Source of the DNA: Amycolatopsis coloradensis
GTDB taxonomy: Bacteria > Actinomycetota > Actinomycetes > Mycobacteriales > Pseudonocardiaceae
Length of the DNA: 64,000 nucleotides
Assembly: GCF_001953865.1 (NCBI RefSeq)
Contig: NZ_MQUQ01000011.1
Span: forward strand, 62,001 to 126,000
Direction: 5' to 3'
Shown here: positions 52,797 to 62,102 of the stretch, piece by piece
How positions within the stretch are numbered: position 1 is the stretch's first letter
Layout of the letters: every line of letters begins with the position of its first letter
Made by a program: the position numbers and the translations under genes
The notes under the pieces: generated by a model
The model's database searches: none
What the model was told of the DNA's origin: nothing
The model's input: the letters and a program-made list of their open reading frames with translations, nothing else

Positions 52797-53144
52797 AAAG
52801 GATGCACTGTCCTGCCGACGAGCGAGTGTTGTCGGGACATCTCGACGCGCGACTGGTCCGACTACCGGCACTACCGCACTCTCGGACCTCTTCCGCACGC
52901 CGCTCACCCCGCCCGGCCACGCCGTGTCATGGGGGTGGCCACGGCTCAATCCCGACCGTGGCTACCCCCATGGGTTTCGGGATCGCGCAAACCTCCGATC
53001 GACGGTCGCGGATATCGCCGGGGAGTTGCTCGCAGATGCAGTCCGGTGTGCCCTTTAGTCCGTCCCGACGCGCATTCCGGCGCGGTACTTCATGGCGTGA
53101 TCATCGGTGTCTCCTGCACGCATCGGAACGAGGAGCGAACCGCC
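52797..53144. other. Gap with a strong hairpin before the 1083-aa gene
   Basis: No gene is visible in 52797-53144. At 52928-52972 a hairpin has 17-base arms (one G-U pair) and an 11-base loop, starting CATGGGGGTGGCCACGG. It could end a transcript of the upstream recombinase relic or regulate the following gene. Frames reaching back to 52929 for the next gene are less likely than GTG 53145, which has an SD. Confidence 0.5.
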
Positions 53145-56100
53145 GTGGCGCTGACCGTGACCTTCACCGGGACGACTCCGCTGAACCCCGCCGAGCCGGA
53201 TTCGCCTCACCTGCTCTGGACCTACAGCGTGCAGGCGACCCCGCCCACCGGCGTCGACACCGGCCAGCGGATCGCGCTCGCGCTGCCCGCGGACATCGAT
53301 CTGCGGGATCCCCGGCGCTATCCGGACGTGCAGGCGCTCAACGGCGCCTTCCTCGACCGGGAGGCGGGCGGCAGCCGTCAGTACGCGGGCAAGGTGATCA
53401 GCTCCTCGAGCAGCACCCAGACGATCTCGTTCGTCGCTCCGGCGGCCAAGGTCGACCGGGAGCTGTTCCTGGTCGGCGCGAGCGGCGCCGGTCGTCCGTG
53501 GACCGTCCTTCCCTTCGCCGTCACACCGGGCGGGTCGAGCGCGCCCGTGCAGACCTTGCCCGGGCCGTCCGCGCGGCGGCGAGTCACGACCGGCAGGCCG
53601 CTTACGGAGTTCGCCGGCACGCTCCCGTACGCGAGCGAGTCCTTCGGCTTGATCCAGCCGTTGCTCGGGTGGCGTTCCCAGCGCACGGTCGCGCGGTTCG
53701 TCCAAGGGCTCAAACGCGCCGACGACGCCCTGCTGGCGACTGTTTCACAGGCCATCCTGCCGCAAGCGGTGTACGTGTCGGGCGGGATTGGACTCGAGGA
53801 CGCCGCCGCCTCGGGTGACTCGCTCATCCTCAAGACCGGCGGTACCCCCGCGAACCGGCTGTACAGCCCGCTGATCATCTCGGTGCTGGCCGATCTGATC
53901 CAGGCCCAGGTCCAGAACAAGAACCTCCGCGATCCCGCGACCTGGTCGCCGATGCTGAAGCGCGAGAACCTGGACACCCTGCTCGCTTCGCAGGTCGCCA
54001 CTGAGGTGTTCCGCCGTGCCGGAGCCGTGGAAACCGACCCGGAGAAACGCACAGCGCTCATCCAGAAGATGGGGGCGAAGGAGTCGATGGTCGCGGGGCT
54101 CCTGAACTATCTCGCCGAGCAAGGTCTCGTGCCGACACTCGCCGACCTATTCTCCCCACCGGAGCAGGGTGTGCCGGACACGAAGCAGTTCCGCGGGCTG
54201 CAGCGGTTGCTCGATCCGTTGGAGACGCTCGGCCGAGGCGAGGCACTCAACCGGGTCAGCCTTTCGCCCGTCGGGATCGTGCACCTCTTCCGCCAGTTCT
54301 TCTTCGAGTTCGACACCTTTCTCGGCCCGCCCGTCCAGCACGTGTGGCTCAGCCCCGGGGGTTCGGTGGAGCTGGTCGAGGCGCATACACGGCGCACCCT
54401 GGTCGAACGCACCGTCGAGGAGAGCCTCGATACCACTCAGCGCCGAGAGAGCGAGAGCAGGCTCGAAGACGAAGTGTCGACAGCGGTCAAGGAAGAGAAC
54501 GAGCACAGCACGAAGCTCGGCTTCTCGGTGTCCGCGAACCAGCGCTGGGTCTGGGGCGACGCGAACGAAACCACCACCATGGACATGAGCGACACCCAGA
54601 AGCAGGCCCGCGAACAGACGCACAAGCAGATGCGGCAACAGAGCGAACGGCTGACCACCGAGATCAAGCGCAGTTTCAAGACCACCTTCCGTACCGTCAC
54701 CGAAACGACGGACACCTCCAGCCGCCGTTACGTGCTGGCGAACAGCACGGACGAACTCATCAACTACGAGCTGCGCCGCAAGATGCGGCGGGTCGGTGTC
54801 CAGGTGCAGGACCTCGGTACCCAGCTGTGTTGGCAGTCGTTCGTCGACGATCCGGGCGCAGCACTCGGGCTGGCCAAACTGGTCCACCTCGCGGCGCCGC
54901 CGGACGCGAGCGCGGTCGCCCCCGCGAACGAACTCCCTCCGCCGGAGGAGTACACGGAGGACGTCAAGGTCATGTTCGGCTATCCGTTCAACGGATACGT
55001 CCGTCCGGTCGCAGGTGGCGGGCTGGGCTTCTGGATCGTCGACGTCGAGCTGGCGCCGCGGGACGGCTACGAACCGATCAGGGTCGGTGAGCCCAAGTGG
55101 ACCAACGAGGTCGCGGCCGTGAAATTCAAGCTGAACCGGGCACTAGCGGACGCTCCGGATGGGGTCCCGGAACCGAGGAAGCCCGCGCTGTCGGTCTATC
55201 TGTACGAGTCGCACGGCAAACGGAACGAGTTGTTCGCGTTCACCGTCCCGGTGACCTACCGTCCGACGGAGGAGAAACGCAAGCAGGTCGCCGACCAGAA
55301 CAAACTGCTGGCGGGCAAACGGGATCTCGAGCTGGACCAGAAGCAGCGTGAGGCGTACCTCAAGGCCGCGCACGACCGGGTGGGGGCGGCCAGCAAGGTC
55401 CAGATCCGGGACTACGACGTCCTCCGTGAGGAAGAACGGGTCGTCGTCTACCGCAGGCTCCTCGAGCAGCTGATGCAGGTCGACGGCGAACAGCCGACCC
55501 AGCCGGTGATGCAGCACAAGCTCGCTGAGCTGATCAGCTCGATGTTCGATGTGGACGCGATGCTCTATTTCGTCGCGCCGGAATGGTGGCGCCCCCGCCT
55601 GCACGAGGCACATCCGACGTTCGCTCCCGAACTCGACCGGCTGGGCGACCCGAAGCTCGAGACGCCGGACGGGAAGCCGGTACGCGACCCGGCGATGCGG
55701 ATGGCGGTCGACCGCGTCATCCGCAACAGCCCCACCGGACTGGACGAGCATACGGTCGGCTGGTCGAACGCGGAGGACGCGCAACGCCCGGACAACTACT
55801 TCATCACCGGCGATTCCGCCCCCGCGCGGATGGGCAGCTCGCTCGGCTGGGTCCTTCAGCTTGACGGCGACCACCAGCGCAACGCCTTCCTGAACGCGCC
55901 GTGGGTGAAAGCGATCGTCCCGATCCGGCCCGGCCGAGAACTGGCCGCGCTGAACTGGCTCGCCGACCCCAGCATCGAGAACGCCGAGGGGCTGGACGAC
56001 CTCTACCAGCCGGCCGCGGCGGGGGAGAGCAACAAGATCCTCAAACGATTGCAGGGCCATCCCTGGACGGATCCCGAGCTGACCAGCCGGTATCGAGACC

Positions 56101-56396
56101 TCGACCCGGCCGAGCTGACCATCCGCGACGTACTGCGGTACGTCGCCATCACCGTCCTGGCCAAGCACGCCGAAGGCAGGGAGGTGGTCACCGAGCAGCT
56201 CGAATCCGGGGTCACGCTGAACTACCTGCGACCGGATATGGTGCACGAGAAAGGTTTCGACCCGCTGGACAAGGGTTTCAAAGCACAGAGCGAGCGTGGC
56301 TACGAGGTTTTCGACCAGTGGATCGAAGTCGTGCCGACCGACCAGATCGCCGTCGCCGAGGTCCATTACGACCCGAAGACCGGTCAGCAGGTCTGA
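53145..56396 (+). CDS. Large protein of unknown family, partner of the PLD-like protein
   Basis: This 1083-aa cytoplasmic protein has no signal peptide or membrane span. The N-terminal ~400 residues are mixed alpha/beta (VTFTGTTPLNPAEPDSPHLL at the start). Residues ~413-520 are strongly charged and coiled-coil-like (LVERTVEESLDTTQRRESES, KQAREQTHKQMRQQSERLTT). After that comes YVLANSTDELINYELRRKMR followed by RVGVQVQDLGTQLCWQSFVD, a conserved-looking segment. A second half ends with acidic, proline-poor sequence and DQIAVAEVHYDPKTGQQV. I recognise no known domain. GTG 53145 has GAGGAGCG upstream. The PLD-like gene starts 6 bp after its stop, so the two are translated from one mRNA and probably act together. 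Confidence 0.8.
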   Translation: MALTVTFTGTTPLNPAEPDSPHLLWTYSVQATPPTGVDTGQRIALALPADIDLRDPRRYPDVQALNGAFLDREAGGSRQYAGKVISSSSSTQTISFVAPAAKVDRELFLVGASGAGRPWTVLPFAVTPGGSSAPVQTLPGPSARRRVTTGRPLTEFAGTLPYASESFGLIQPLLGWRSQRTVARFVQGLKRADDALLATVSQAILPQAVYVSGGIGLEDAAASGDSLILKTGGTPANRLYSPLIISVLADLIQAQVQNKNLRDPATWSPMLKRENLDTLLASQVATEVFRRAGAVETDPEKRTALIQKMGAKESMVAGLLNYLAEQGLVPTLADLFSPPEQGVPDTKQFRGLQRLLDPLETLGRGEALNRVSLSPVGIVHLFRQFFFEFDTFLGPPVQHVWLSPGGSVELVEAHTRRTLVERTVEESLDTTQRRESESRLEDEVSTAVKEENEHSTKLGFSVSANQRWVWGDANETTTMDMSDTQKQAREQTHKQMRQQSERLTTEIKRSFKTTFRTVTETTDTSSRRYVLANSTDELINYELRRKMRRVGVQVQDLGTQLCWQSFVDDPGAALGLAKLVHLAAPPDASAVAPANELPPPEEYTEDVKVMFGYPFNGYVRPVAGGGLGFWIVDVELAPRDGYEPIRVGEPKWTNEVAAVKFKLNRALADAPDGVPEPRKPALSVYLYESHGKRNELFAFTVPVTYRPTEEKRKQVADQNKLLAGKRDLELDQKQREAYLKAAHDRVGAASKVQIRDYDVLREEERVVVYRRLLEQLMQVDGEQPTQPVMQHKLAELISSMFDVDAMLYFVAPEWWRPRLHEAHPTFAPELDRLGDPKLETPDGKPVRDPAMRMAVDRVIRNSPTGLDEHTVGWSNAEDAQRPDNYFITGDSAPARMGSSLGWVLQLDGDHQRNAFLNAPWVKAIVPIRPGRELAALNWLADPSIENAEGLDDLYQPAAAGESNKILKRLQGHPWTDPELTSRYRDLDPAELTIRDVLRYVAITVLAKHAEGREVVTEQLESGVTLNYLRPDMVHEKGFDPLDKGFKAQSERGYEVFDQWIEVVPTDQIAVAEVHYDPKTGQQV

Positions 56397-56402
56397 CGCG
56401 TG

Positions 56403-58076
56403 ATGGACACTCCTCGCATCGACCCGCCCACCAAACCCGCCCGACCGCGGATCGTGCCGCCTGCCAAACCCGCGCCACCGGTCAAACCGTCCGCGCCGGT
56501 TGCGCGGCCCACCCTCGATTGCGCGCGTGACGCGGCCGAGCTCGCCAAGCTCCCTCGGCCGGAGCCCGGCCCGCAGCGAGGGCAATCGAGGGCGGGCAGC
56601 CGATTCCCGCCCTCGGCCGGGCAGGTGGTGGGCTACGTCCACGGACGTTGCTGCTTCAACGACATAGCCGCGGCGATCAAGACCGCGACCTCGCCGGAGC
56701 ACCGGATCTACCTCACGGGATGGTGGCTCGCGACGGACACCTGGCTGCTGGACCGGCCGCCACCACCGGACCGATCCGCCTATCTGCTCAGTGACCTGCT
56801 GGCCGCCTCCCGGGCTCAGATCCGCAGCATGACGTGGAAGCCTCCCTTCGTGAAACCTCCCATCCCGGACAACAAACCGTGGGTGGACTTCGTCAACGGG
56901 CTGCCTCATGGCGCCGCGATCGCGGACGCCAAACTTCCCGGTCCACAAAGGACGGACGGCACCTCGCTGTGCCTGGGCGTGCATCATCAGAAGATCGTCG
57001 TCGTGGTGGGGGAGTCGGGGACGATCGCCTTCCTGGGAGGTATGGACCTCAACAACACCCGGCTGAGCAATCAGGGCGTCGAACCGTTGCACGACGTCCA
57101 CGTCCGGCTGACCGGCCCGGTCGCGGCGCAGGTGCTGCAGACGGTGCGGGAACGCTGGAGCGATCATCCCGACGCGGCCGGCCTCGAGGTGGCCAAGTTC
57201 CAGGCCGACCCGAAGGATCCGTTTCGGACCGCTTTTCCCGCCACGCCGCCGGTGGCGGCCGGGGTACCCACTTGCACGCTGGCGCGCGGGGAGAAGGTGC
57301 CGGACCGGCAGGTCCTGATCGGCCGTACCTACGCGGAGATGCGCAAGTTCAGCCGTCCGGACGTCTACGCGTTCGCCGCGGCGGGCGAACACACCGCCCT
57401 GAACATGGTCCTCGACGGCATCCACAAGGCGCGGCGCACCATCTACCTCGAAGACCAGTACCTGACCAGTCGCATCATCCGGGAAGAACTGGTGAAGAAG
57501 GTCCAGGAAGACGGCTTTCAGCACCTGCTGATCCTGCTCTGTAACTCCGACGCCATCGCCAACGAGGAGTTCCCGCAGCTGCGTATCTACCGCAACGAAT
57601 ATCGCCGGGATCTCCTAACCGCCGATCCGAGCCGCTCCCGGTGGAGCATGTACGCGCTCAAACCCTGCCCGGGACCCGCGCGCCGACCTTTCTCGGGTGA
57701 GTACGTGCACTCGAAGACTTGGATCTTCGATGACACCTACACGATCACCGGATCGGCCAACTGCACCGATCGCAGTTTCACCTTCGACACCGAGATCGTG
57801 GCCGGAATCGGCGAGCGGGGGTTCGTGCGGGAGGGACCCGACCAGTTCTCCATGGCACTGCGGATGAATCTGTGGCACAAGCATCTCGGAGTGCCGCACA
57901 ACCTCGTGCGTGACTGGGGCGCCGGGCTCCGCCGCTGGAAGTCACCACCGCCCTCCGCCATGGTCTACGACGCTTCCCAGCTGGAAAACGACCCTGACAC
58001 GAACACCCCGTTCGGTACCGACGCCGACGCGGTGGAACGCTCACGGCGGGTGTTCGACACCGACGGCCTGAAGTAG
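56403..58076 (+). CDS. Phospholipase D-like protein with one degenerate HKD motif
   Basis: This 557-aa protein has a proline-rich start (residues 1-50) and two PLD half-domains. The second HKD motif is complete: VHSKTWIFDDTYTITGSANC, with H436, K438 and D443. The first has HHQKIVVVVGESG (H195, K197), but the expected Asp at position 202 is Val; FLGGMDLNN follows. A PLD needs one His from each motif, so activity may be retained, since both histidines are present. Family members cleave or form phosphodiester bonds in lipids or nucleic acids. No secretion signal is seen. The ATG follows the stop of the upstream gene by 6 bp. GTG 56400 is an alternative. Confidence 0.85.
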   Translation: MDTPRIDPPTKPARPRIVPPAKPAPPVKPSAPVARPTLDCARDAAELAKLPRPEPGPQRGQSRAGSRFPPSAGQVVGYVHGRCCFNDIAAAIKTATSPEHRIYLTGWWLATDTWLLDRPPPPDRSAYLLSDLLAASRAQIRSMTWKPPFVKPPIPDNKPWVDFVNGLPHGAAIADAKLPGPQRTDGTSLCLGVHHQKIVVVVGESGTIAFLGGMDLNNTRLSNQGVEPLHDVHVRLTGPVAAQVLQTVRERWSDHPDAAGLEVAKFQADPKDPFRTAFPATPPVAAGVPTCTLARGEKVPDRQVLIGRTYAEMRKFSRPDVYAFAAAGEHTALNMVLDGIHKARRTIYLEDQYLTSRIIREELVKKVQEDGFQHLLILLCNSDAIANEEFPQLRIYRNEYRRDLLTADPSRSRWSMYALKPCPGPARRPFSGEYVHSKTWIFDDTYTITGSANCTDRSFTFDTEIVAGIGERGFVREGPDQFSMALRMNLWHKHLGVPHNLVRDWGAGLRRWKSPPPSAMVYDASQLENDPDTNTPFGTDADAVERSRRVFDTDGLK

Positions 58077-58113
58077 CAGTTCGCGTGTTCGCCCGACTCG
58101 GCTAAACGACCGT

Positions 58114-58284
58114 TCAGGGCCGCGGGGCGGTGAGCTGCTCCACCGCCGCCTCGATGTTGACCGCACCGGCTCCGTAGGTGCGGATACTGGCTTCGATCTC
58201 CGGAGTCACGTCGTGCGGCATCCCGACGGCCACCACGATCGCGTCGGGCCGGGCGGCCAGGGCCTCGGCGAGCCGGGCCGCCTG
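58114..58284 (-). pseudogene. C-terminal remnant of a GH3 glycoside hydrolase
   Basis: The minus-strand frame reads QAARLAEALAARPDAIVVAV, GMPHDVTPEIEASIRTYGAG and AVNIEAAVEQLTAPRP, ending at the stop 58114-58116. It resembles the end of GH3 beta-N-acetylglucosaminidases (…YGAsrVNA.AAAE.L). An in-frame stop lies just upstream, at 58285-58287, where similarity ends. The catalytic barrel is absent. A breakpoint with IS3-derived sequence is at 58285. Confidence 0.55.
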
Positions 58285-58489
58285 TCAAGGGGCATGCTCC
58301 TGCTCGTCCGTGAATGGCGGTTCGGCTGGCTGGGCGTCATCGCTTGGCCTGGAGATCTCCTGAGGTCGGGGGTTCGCGGCGATGCGATCAACGCCAGGAA
58401 CGTCACCGCACGCGGGGGATTGAGGTAAGCAGAGCGCTGTGGCAGTGGTTAGCCACAACGGGTTGGGCTGGACAGGGGCTTCGGTTCCG

Positions 58490-58800
58490 GAAATCCCGAA
58501 GAGAGCCGTGATCGCGTTCAGGATCTCGTTCTCCAGCTCCAGCTGCCGGTTCTTGCGGCGCAGCTCGGCGAGTTCTCTTTCTCCGTGCTGGTCAGCCGGG
58601 TTGTTGTGCCGGTCTCGTCGGTGTCGGCCTGGGCCATCCAGTTCCGTAGGTAGGACTCGCTGATTCCGAGATCCTTCGCCAGCGCGGCGATCGGTTTGTC
58701 GCCCAGACGGGCCAGCTCGACGGCACGCTGACGAAACTCAGGCGGGGTGTGGTGCAGGCACCAGAACATCCTCCCTGGTGACCGGCGGTCACCTTCAGGT
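58490..58800 (-). pseudogene. IS3-family OrfA remnant
   Basis: The minus-strand frame reads PEFRQRAVELARLGDKPIAA followed by LAKDLGISESYLRNWMAQAD, an HTH typical of IS3 OrfA. After a frameshift near 58580, ELAELRRKNRQLELENEIL supplies the leucine-zipper region. The sequence then leaves the family. OrfB (DDE) is absent. The element is dead. Confidence 0.7.
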
Positions 58801-58882
58801 GAGGTGTCCGGACAACGGGGGAAGCTCACGTGAGGCGCAATGACACTCCGCGACGACCGACCTTCTCCGGTGCGGCAACGAT

Positions 58883-60469
58883 CTACACATCGGCTTCCGA
58901 TTCGTCGCCGGTATGCTCACGGGGACCGTCATCCCGCGACGGAGCCACCGGCACCAGTCGCCCTGTTGTTCCAGACTGATGGGGGAATGCCTCCGCATGC
59001 CAGCCAGCGGGCCACGCGTGTTTGTGCTTCACATTGTCAACACGAGCTCCGTCAAGCGCTATCTCGGCCTTGTACGTCGTCTCGCCCAATAAGGCATCCC
59101 CGTTGAACTTCGCCTCCTTGAATGAGACATCCTTCTCGAACGTTACTTCGACGAACTCGGCGAACCTAGCGAACCTCGCCACGCTGAACCTGGCGGACTC
59201 GTTGAACGTTGCCCTTCTGAACCAGGCGTCCCCGCCAAACGTCGCCCTGGTGAACGCGGCGGGCCCGCCGAACATCGCCCTCTGGAATGCGGCGGACACA
59301 TCGAATTCCGCCTCGTTGAACGACGCGTCCCCGCGGAACTGCGCCCGGCCGAAGAAAGCATCCCCATGGAACTGTACCTCGCTGAACGTGGCGGACCGAT
59401 CGAACGTCGCCTCGGTAAACAACGCGTCCTCGGCGAACGTAGCACTGGCGAAGTGGGCGGGCCCGTCGAACGTCGCCTTGGTGAACTCAGCGGGCCAGCC
59501 GAACGTCGCCTTGGTGAACGCGGCGGACCGGTCGAATGTCACGTCGGCGAACGTGGAAAACCCGCCGAACTGCGCCCCACCGAACGAGGCATCCCCGCAG
59601 AACGTCACGTTGCGGAACGTGGCAGAACCCTGGAACTTCGCCCCGGTGAACTCAGCCGCCCCGTCGAACGTCGCCCCGTCAAATGAGACATCCTCCTCGA
59701 AAGTCGCCCAACTGAACAACGCAACCCCATAGATGATCATGTTTCGAAAGTCCGCAGATGCGACCTGAAAATTGGTGAAGTCTACCTCAACGAGGACCGC
59801 ATCCCGGAGGTCGACGCTGATTTTCTCCCAGAACGCGTCAGATGAGCCTTCTGCCCCCGATTCCCTTCGTAGATGGCGATGCAAGATCTGCTGCGCGGTG
59901 CGGCGCACATCCAATTCCAGGCGGCGGGCAGCGATCTCGTCATCGGCCCCTGCTGAGACGCTTTGCTTCGCTTGATCGGTGGTCGCGCTCACCGAGAAAA
60001 GCCTGGCATCCACTCCGAGTGCGGACAGATTGGACGGCGGCTGGTAGGGAGCGCGAAGGTACGCGCAGATCCGGTCGACCACGGTTTGTCGCAGCGTCGG
60101 GTATTGCTCGGCGAGTCGTTCCAGGTCGGTGAGTCCACCGATTCGGACGGCTGCTTTGTCGCTGCCGAGTTGCTCGCTGGCTTGTGAGGACAGTGTGTTG
60201 ATGTGGGTGGCTTCGTCGTTGTGGAGTTGCCGGTGATGTTCCCGCTGGCTCAGGCGTAGTCGTTCGACGGTGACAAAGGCGGCGAGGATCGCGAGCACGG
60301 CGGCGGAACTCTTCCATCCGATGTCGAACGCGTCGCGATGGTTGGCCGGCGTGTCACCCCACAGCAGCACGGTGATCGTGATGCCCACAGCGACGCTGAC
60401 AGCCAGGGTCACCCACACCCAGACCCACGCGAACTCGCGCAGAGACGGACCTTTTCTCCTGCTCTTCAT
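58883..60469 (-). CDS. Membrane-anchored pentapeptide-repeat protein
   Basis: This 528-aa protein has two N-terminal membrane helices (EFAWVWVWVTLAVSVAVGIT and WKSSAAVLAILAAFVTVERL). A helical spacer with AVRIGGLTDLERLAEQYPTL, typical of a family found in streptomycetes and relatives, follows. About residues 240-500 form some 40 pentapeptide-type units of the form x-F-x-x-A/T-x-F (VSFDGATFDGAAEFTGAKFQ), which build a right-handed beta-helix. The tail is basic then acidic. Such proteins are of unknown function; some resemble DNA-mimic gyrase protectors, but the membrane anchor argues for a different role. ATG 60469 was chosen as it begins at the charged helix before the first span; the longer frame would add 42 residues of poor sequence. 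Confidence 0.85.
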   Translation of the reverse strand: MKSRRKGPSLREFAWVWVWVTLAVSVAVGITITVLLWGDTPANHRDAFDIGWKSSAAVLAILAAFVTVERLRLSQREHHRQLHNDEATHINTLSSQASEQLGSDKAAVRIGGLTDLERLAEQYPTLRQTVVDRICAYLRAPYQPPSNLSALGVDARLFSVSATTDQAKQSVSAGADDEIAARRLELDVRRTAQQILHRHLRRESGAEGSSDAFWEKISVDLRDAVLVEVDFTNFQVASADFRNMIIYGVALFSWATFEEDVSFDGATFDGAAEFTGAKFQGSATFRNVTFCGDASFGGAQFGGFSTFADVTFDRSAAFTKATFGWPAEFTKATFDGPAHFASATFAEDALFTEATFDRSATFSEVQFHGDAFFGRAQFRGDASFNEAEFDVSAAFQRAMFGGPAAFTRATFGGDAWFRRATFNESARFSVARFARFAEFVEVTFEKDVSFKEAKFNGDALLGETTYKAEIALDGARVDNVKHKHAWPAGWHAEAFPHQSGTTGRLVPVAPSRDDGPREHTGDESEADV

Positions 60470-60743
60470 CCAGCTATTCCAGCACAGCGCGCTACGCAGG
60501 CACGGGTAGATCCGCCCAGTCCGGTCGCACTGTCTCGGTAGTGAACACCCGTGGCCTCGGCTAGGTACACCCAGCCGGGGTGGAGGTATTCTCACGCGGG
60601 AGCCGATCTGGCTTAGCGTTCACTGACTCTGTTTTCTGTGACATGAATGTGTCCGGTCGTCGCGTTGGCCAGGTATGCGGATAGGCTACGGGCAGTTTGG
60701 TGGCGCGTAGGGGCGTCGCTCGATTCTTTGAAAGGCTGTGTGG

Positions 60744-61187
60744 ATGGCTCAAAAGGTTAGTGTTCAGATTATCGATGACCTCGATGGCGGTGCGGCGACG
60801 CAGACGGTGCCTTTCGGGCTCGACGGTGTGCAGTACGAGATCGACCTCTCCGACGAGAACGCGCAGGCGCTGCGTGACGAGCTGGAGCGTTACGTCGAAG
60901 CGGGTACCCGCACGGGTGGGCGCAAACTCCGGGTCGCGGCGGGCCAGTCCACGGGCGGACACAGCCGTGCCACGACGTCCACGGATCGTGAGCGTAACCA
61001 GCAGGTCCGGGCGTGGGCGTCAGCGAACGGCTACGCGATTGCCGATCGTGGGCGTATCCCGCACGAGATCTACGAGGCGTTCAACAGCGCCGGGCCGGTC
61101 GATGACGTGGAACCGGAACCGGTGGAGGAAGCACCGGCGAAACCGGTCCGCAAACGCGCGCCCCGGAAGAAGAAAACAGACAGCTAA
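60744..61187 (+). CDS. lsr2: Lsr2-family nucleoid-associated protein
   Basis: This 147-aa protein has the N-terminal Lsr2 dimerisation domain (QKVSVQIIDDLDGGAATQTV, FGLDGVQYEIDLSDENA) and the C-terminal DNA-binding domain with the AT-hook-like R-G-R (IADRGRIPHEIYEAF, R102-G103-R104). A 28-residue tail rich in Pro, Glu and Lys/Arg (EPEPVEEAPAKPVRKRAPRK) extends beyond the usual ~112-aa length. Lsr2 binds the minor groove of AT-rich DNA and silences horizontally acquired genes, bridging DNA as an H-NS-like protein. GAAAGG lies at 60730-60735 before ATG 60744. It sits amid integrase and IS relics, which fits a silencer of acquired DNA. Confidence 0.93.
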   Translation: MAQKVSVQIIDDLDGGAATQTVPFGLDGVQYEIDLSDENAQALRDELERYVEAGTRTGGRKLRVAAGQSTGGHSRATTSTDRERNQQVRAWASANGYAIADRGRIPHEIYEAFNSAGPVDDVEPEPVEEAPAKPVRKRAPRKKKTDS

Positions 61188-61266
61188 CAGGTTCCTTCGG
61201 CGGTGCCGGATCCCACCCCGGCGACATGGGCCGTGACGGTGGCCGCACCGTCAGGCGAAGCGGCTG

Positions 61267-61300
61267 CAGCGCGTTCAGCCACCGCTGGCTGAACGCGCTG
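61267..61300 (+). terminator. 15-bp perfect hairpin after lsr2
   Basis: Arms 61267-61281 and 61286-61300 (CAGCGCGTTCAGCCA and its complement) enclose a 4-base loop, 80 bp after the lsr2 stop. It is a strong GC-rich intrinsic terminator for lsr2. Confidence 0.85.
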
Positions 61301-61392
61301 CCGATGCTGGCCCACTGAGCCTGTCTGCCTGCGAGATCCGTGGTTCGAAGACGCCCCTTCCGCACCGCGCGAGTCGCAGTGGGCCGGGTGGC

Positions 61393-61899
61393 TTGCCGAT
61401 CGCGCGGCCCGCGCGATCGGGGGTCGCCGGTGTGATCGTGCTGCTCTACGCACAACCGCTCAGCCGAATCGTCCGGCTCACCGTCGACGACCTCACCCGC
61501 GACGGCGACCGGGTCCTGCTGCGCCTCGGCGGACCGCCCTCCCCGGTCCCGACACCGGTCGCCGAACTACTTCTCACCTGGATCGGCCAGCGCGACAACA
61601 TGAACACCGCCACCAACCCGAACTCCCGCTGGCTGTTCCCCGGTCGACGCGCCGGGCAACCGATGCACCCCAGATCGCTCGGCGCGCTGGTGACCAAGCT
61701 CGGCGTCCCCACCACGTCCGGGCGCACCGCAGCCATCCGACAGCACGTGCTCACCATGCCCGCACCCGTGGTCGCCGACGCCCTCGGCTACCACCCGGTC
61801 ACCACCACCAAGATCGCCACACGAGCAGGAACCACCTGGAACCGCTACGCCCCAGGCGATCACTCACCGCCACGACCACGACAAACCCGCGACAGTTGA
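61393..61899 (+). pseudogene. Tyrosine recombinase catalytic-domain fragment, copy 1
   Basis: This 168-codon frame carries VLLYAQPLSRIVRLTVDDLT, RDNMNTATNPNSRWLFPGRR, AGQPMHPRSLGALVTKLGVP and APVVADALGYHPVTTTKIAT. These are the C-terminal catalytic blocks of an actinobacterial integrase family. The N-terminal core-binding domain is missing, and the first ~20 codons have no family similarity. No full catalytic tetrad can be assigned. Part of this sequence recurs at 63276-63560. A short protein could be translated from TTG 61393, but it would not recombine DNA. Confidence 0.6.
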
Positions 61900-62102
61900 A
61901 TACGCGACCTCACCAGTTGCTGCGATGGTGGCGGTTCCGGGCCTGCCAGTGGGAGACTTGGAGTCGGGTGCGGACCGTCGCTACGCTCCGGACGTCCGCC
62001 GCATCCGCCCGACTCGGCACGTGATTCACCGATGCGCCAGTGGTTCGGCTCCTCGGCACGTCCGGCACGTCGGCGGGAACCGGTCACCCGAAATGAGGTC
62101 AC

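Noticed and set aside
59022..59732. Long repetitive plus-strand frame opposite the pentapeptide-repeat gene
   Set aside because: Its Asn/Val/Ala repeats are the antisense reading of the pentapeptide units; the minus-strand protein has membrane helices and a family match.
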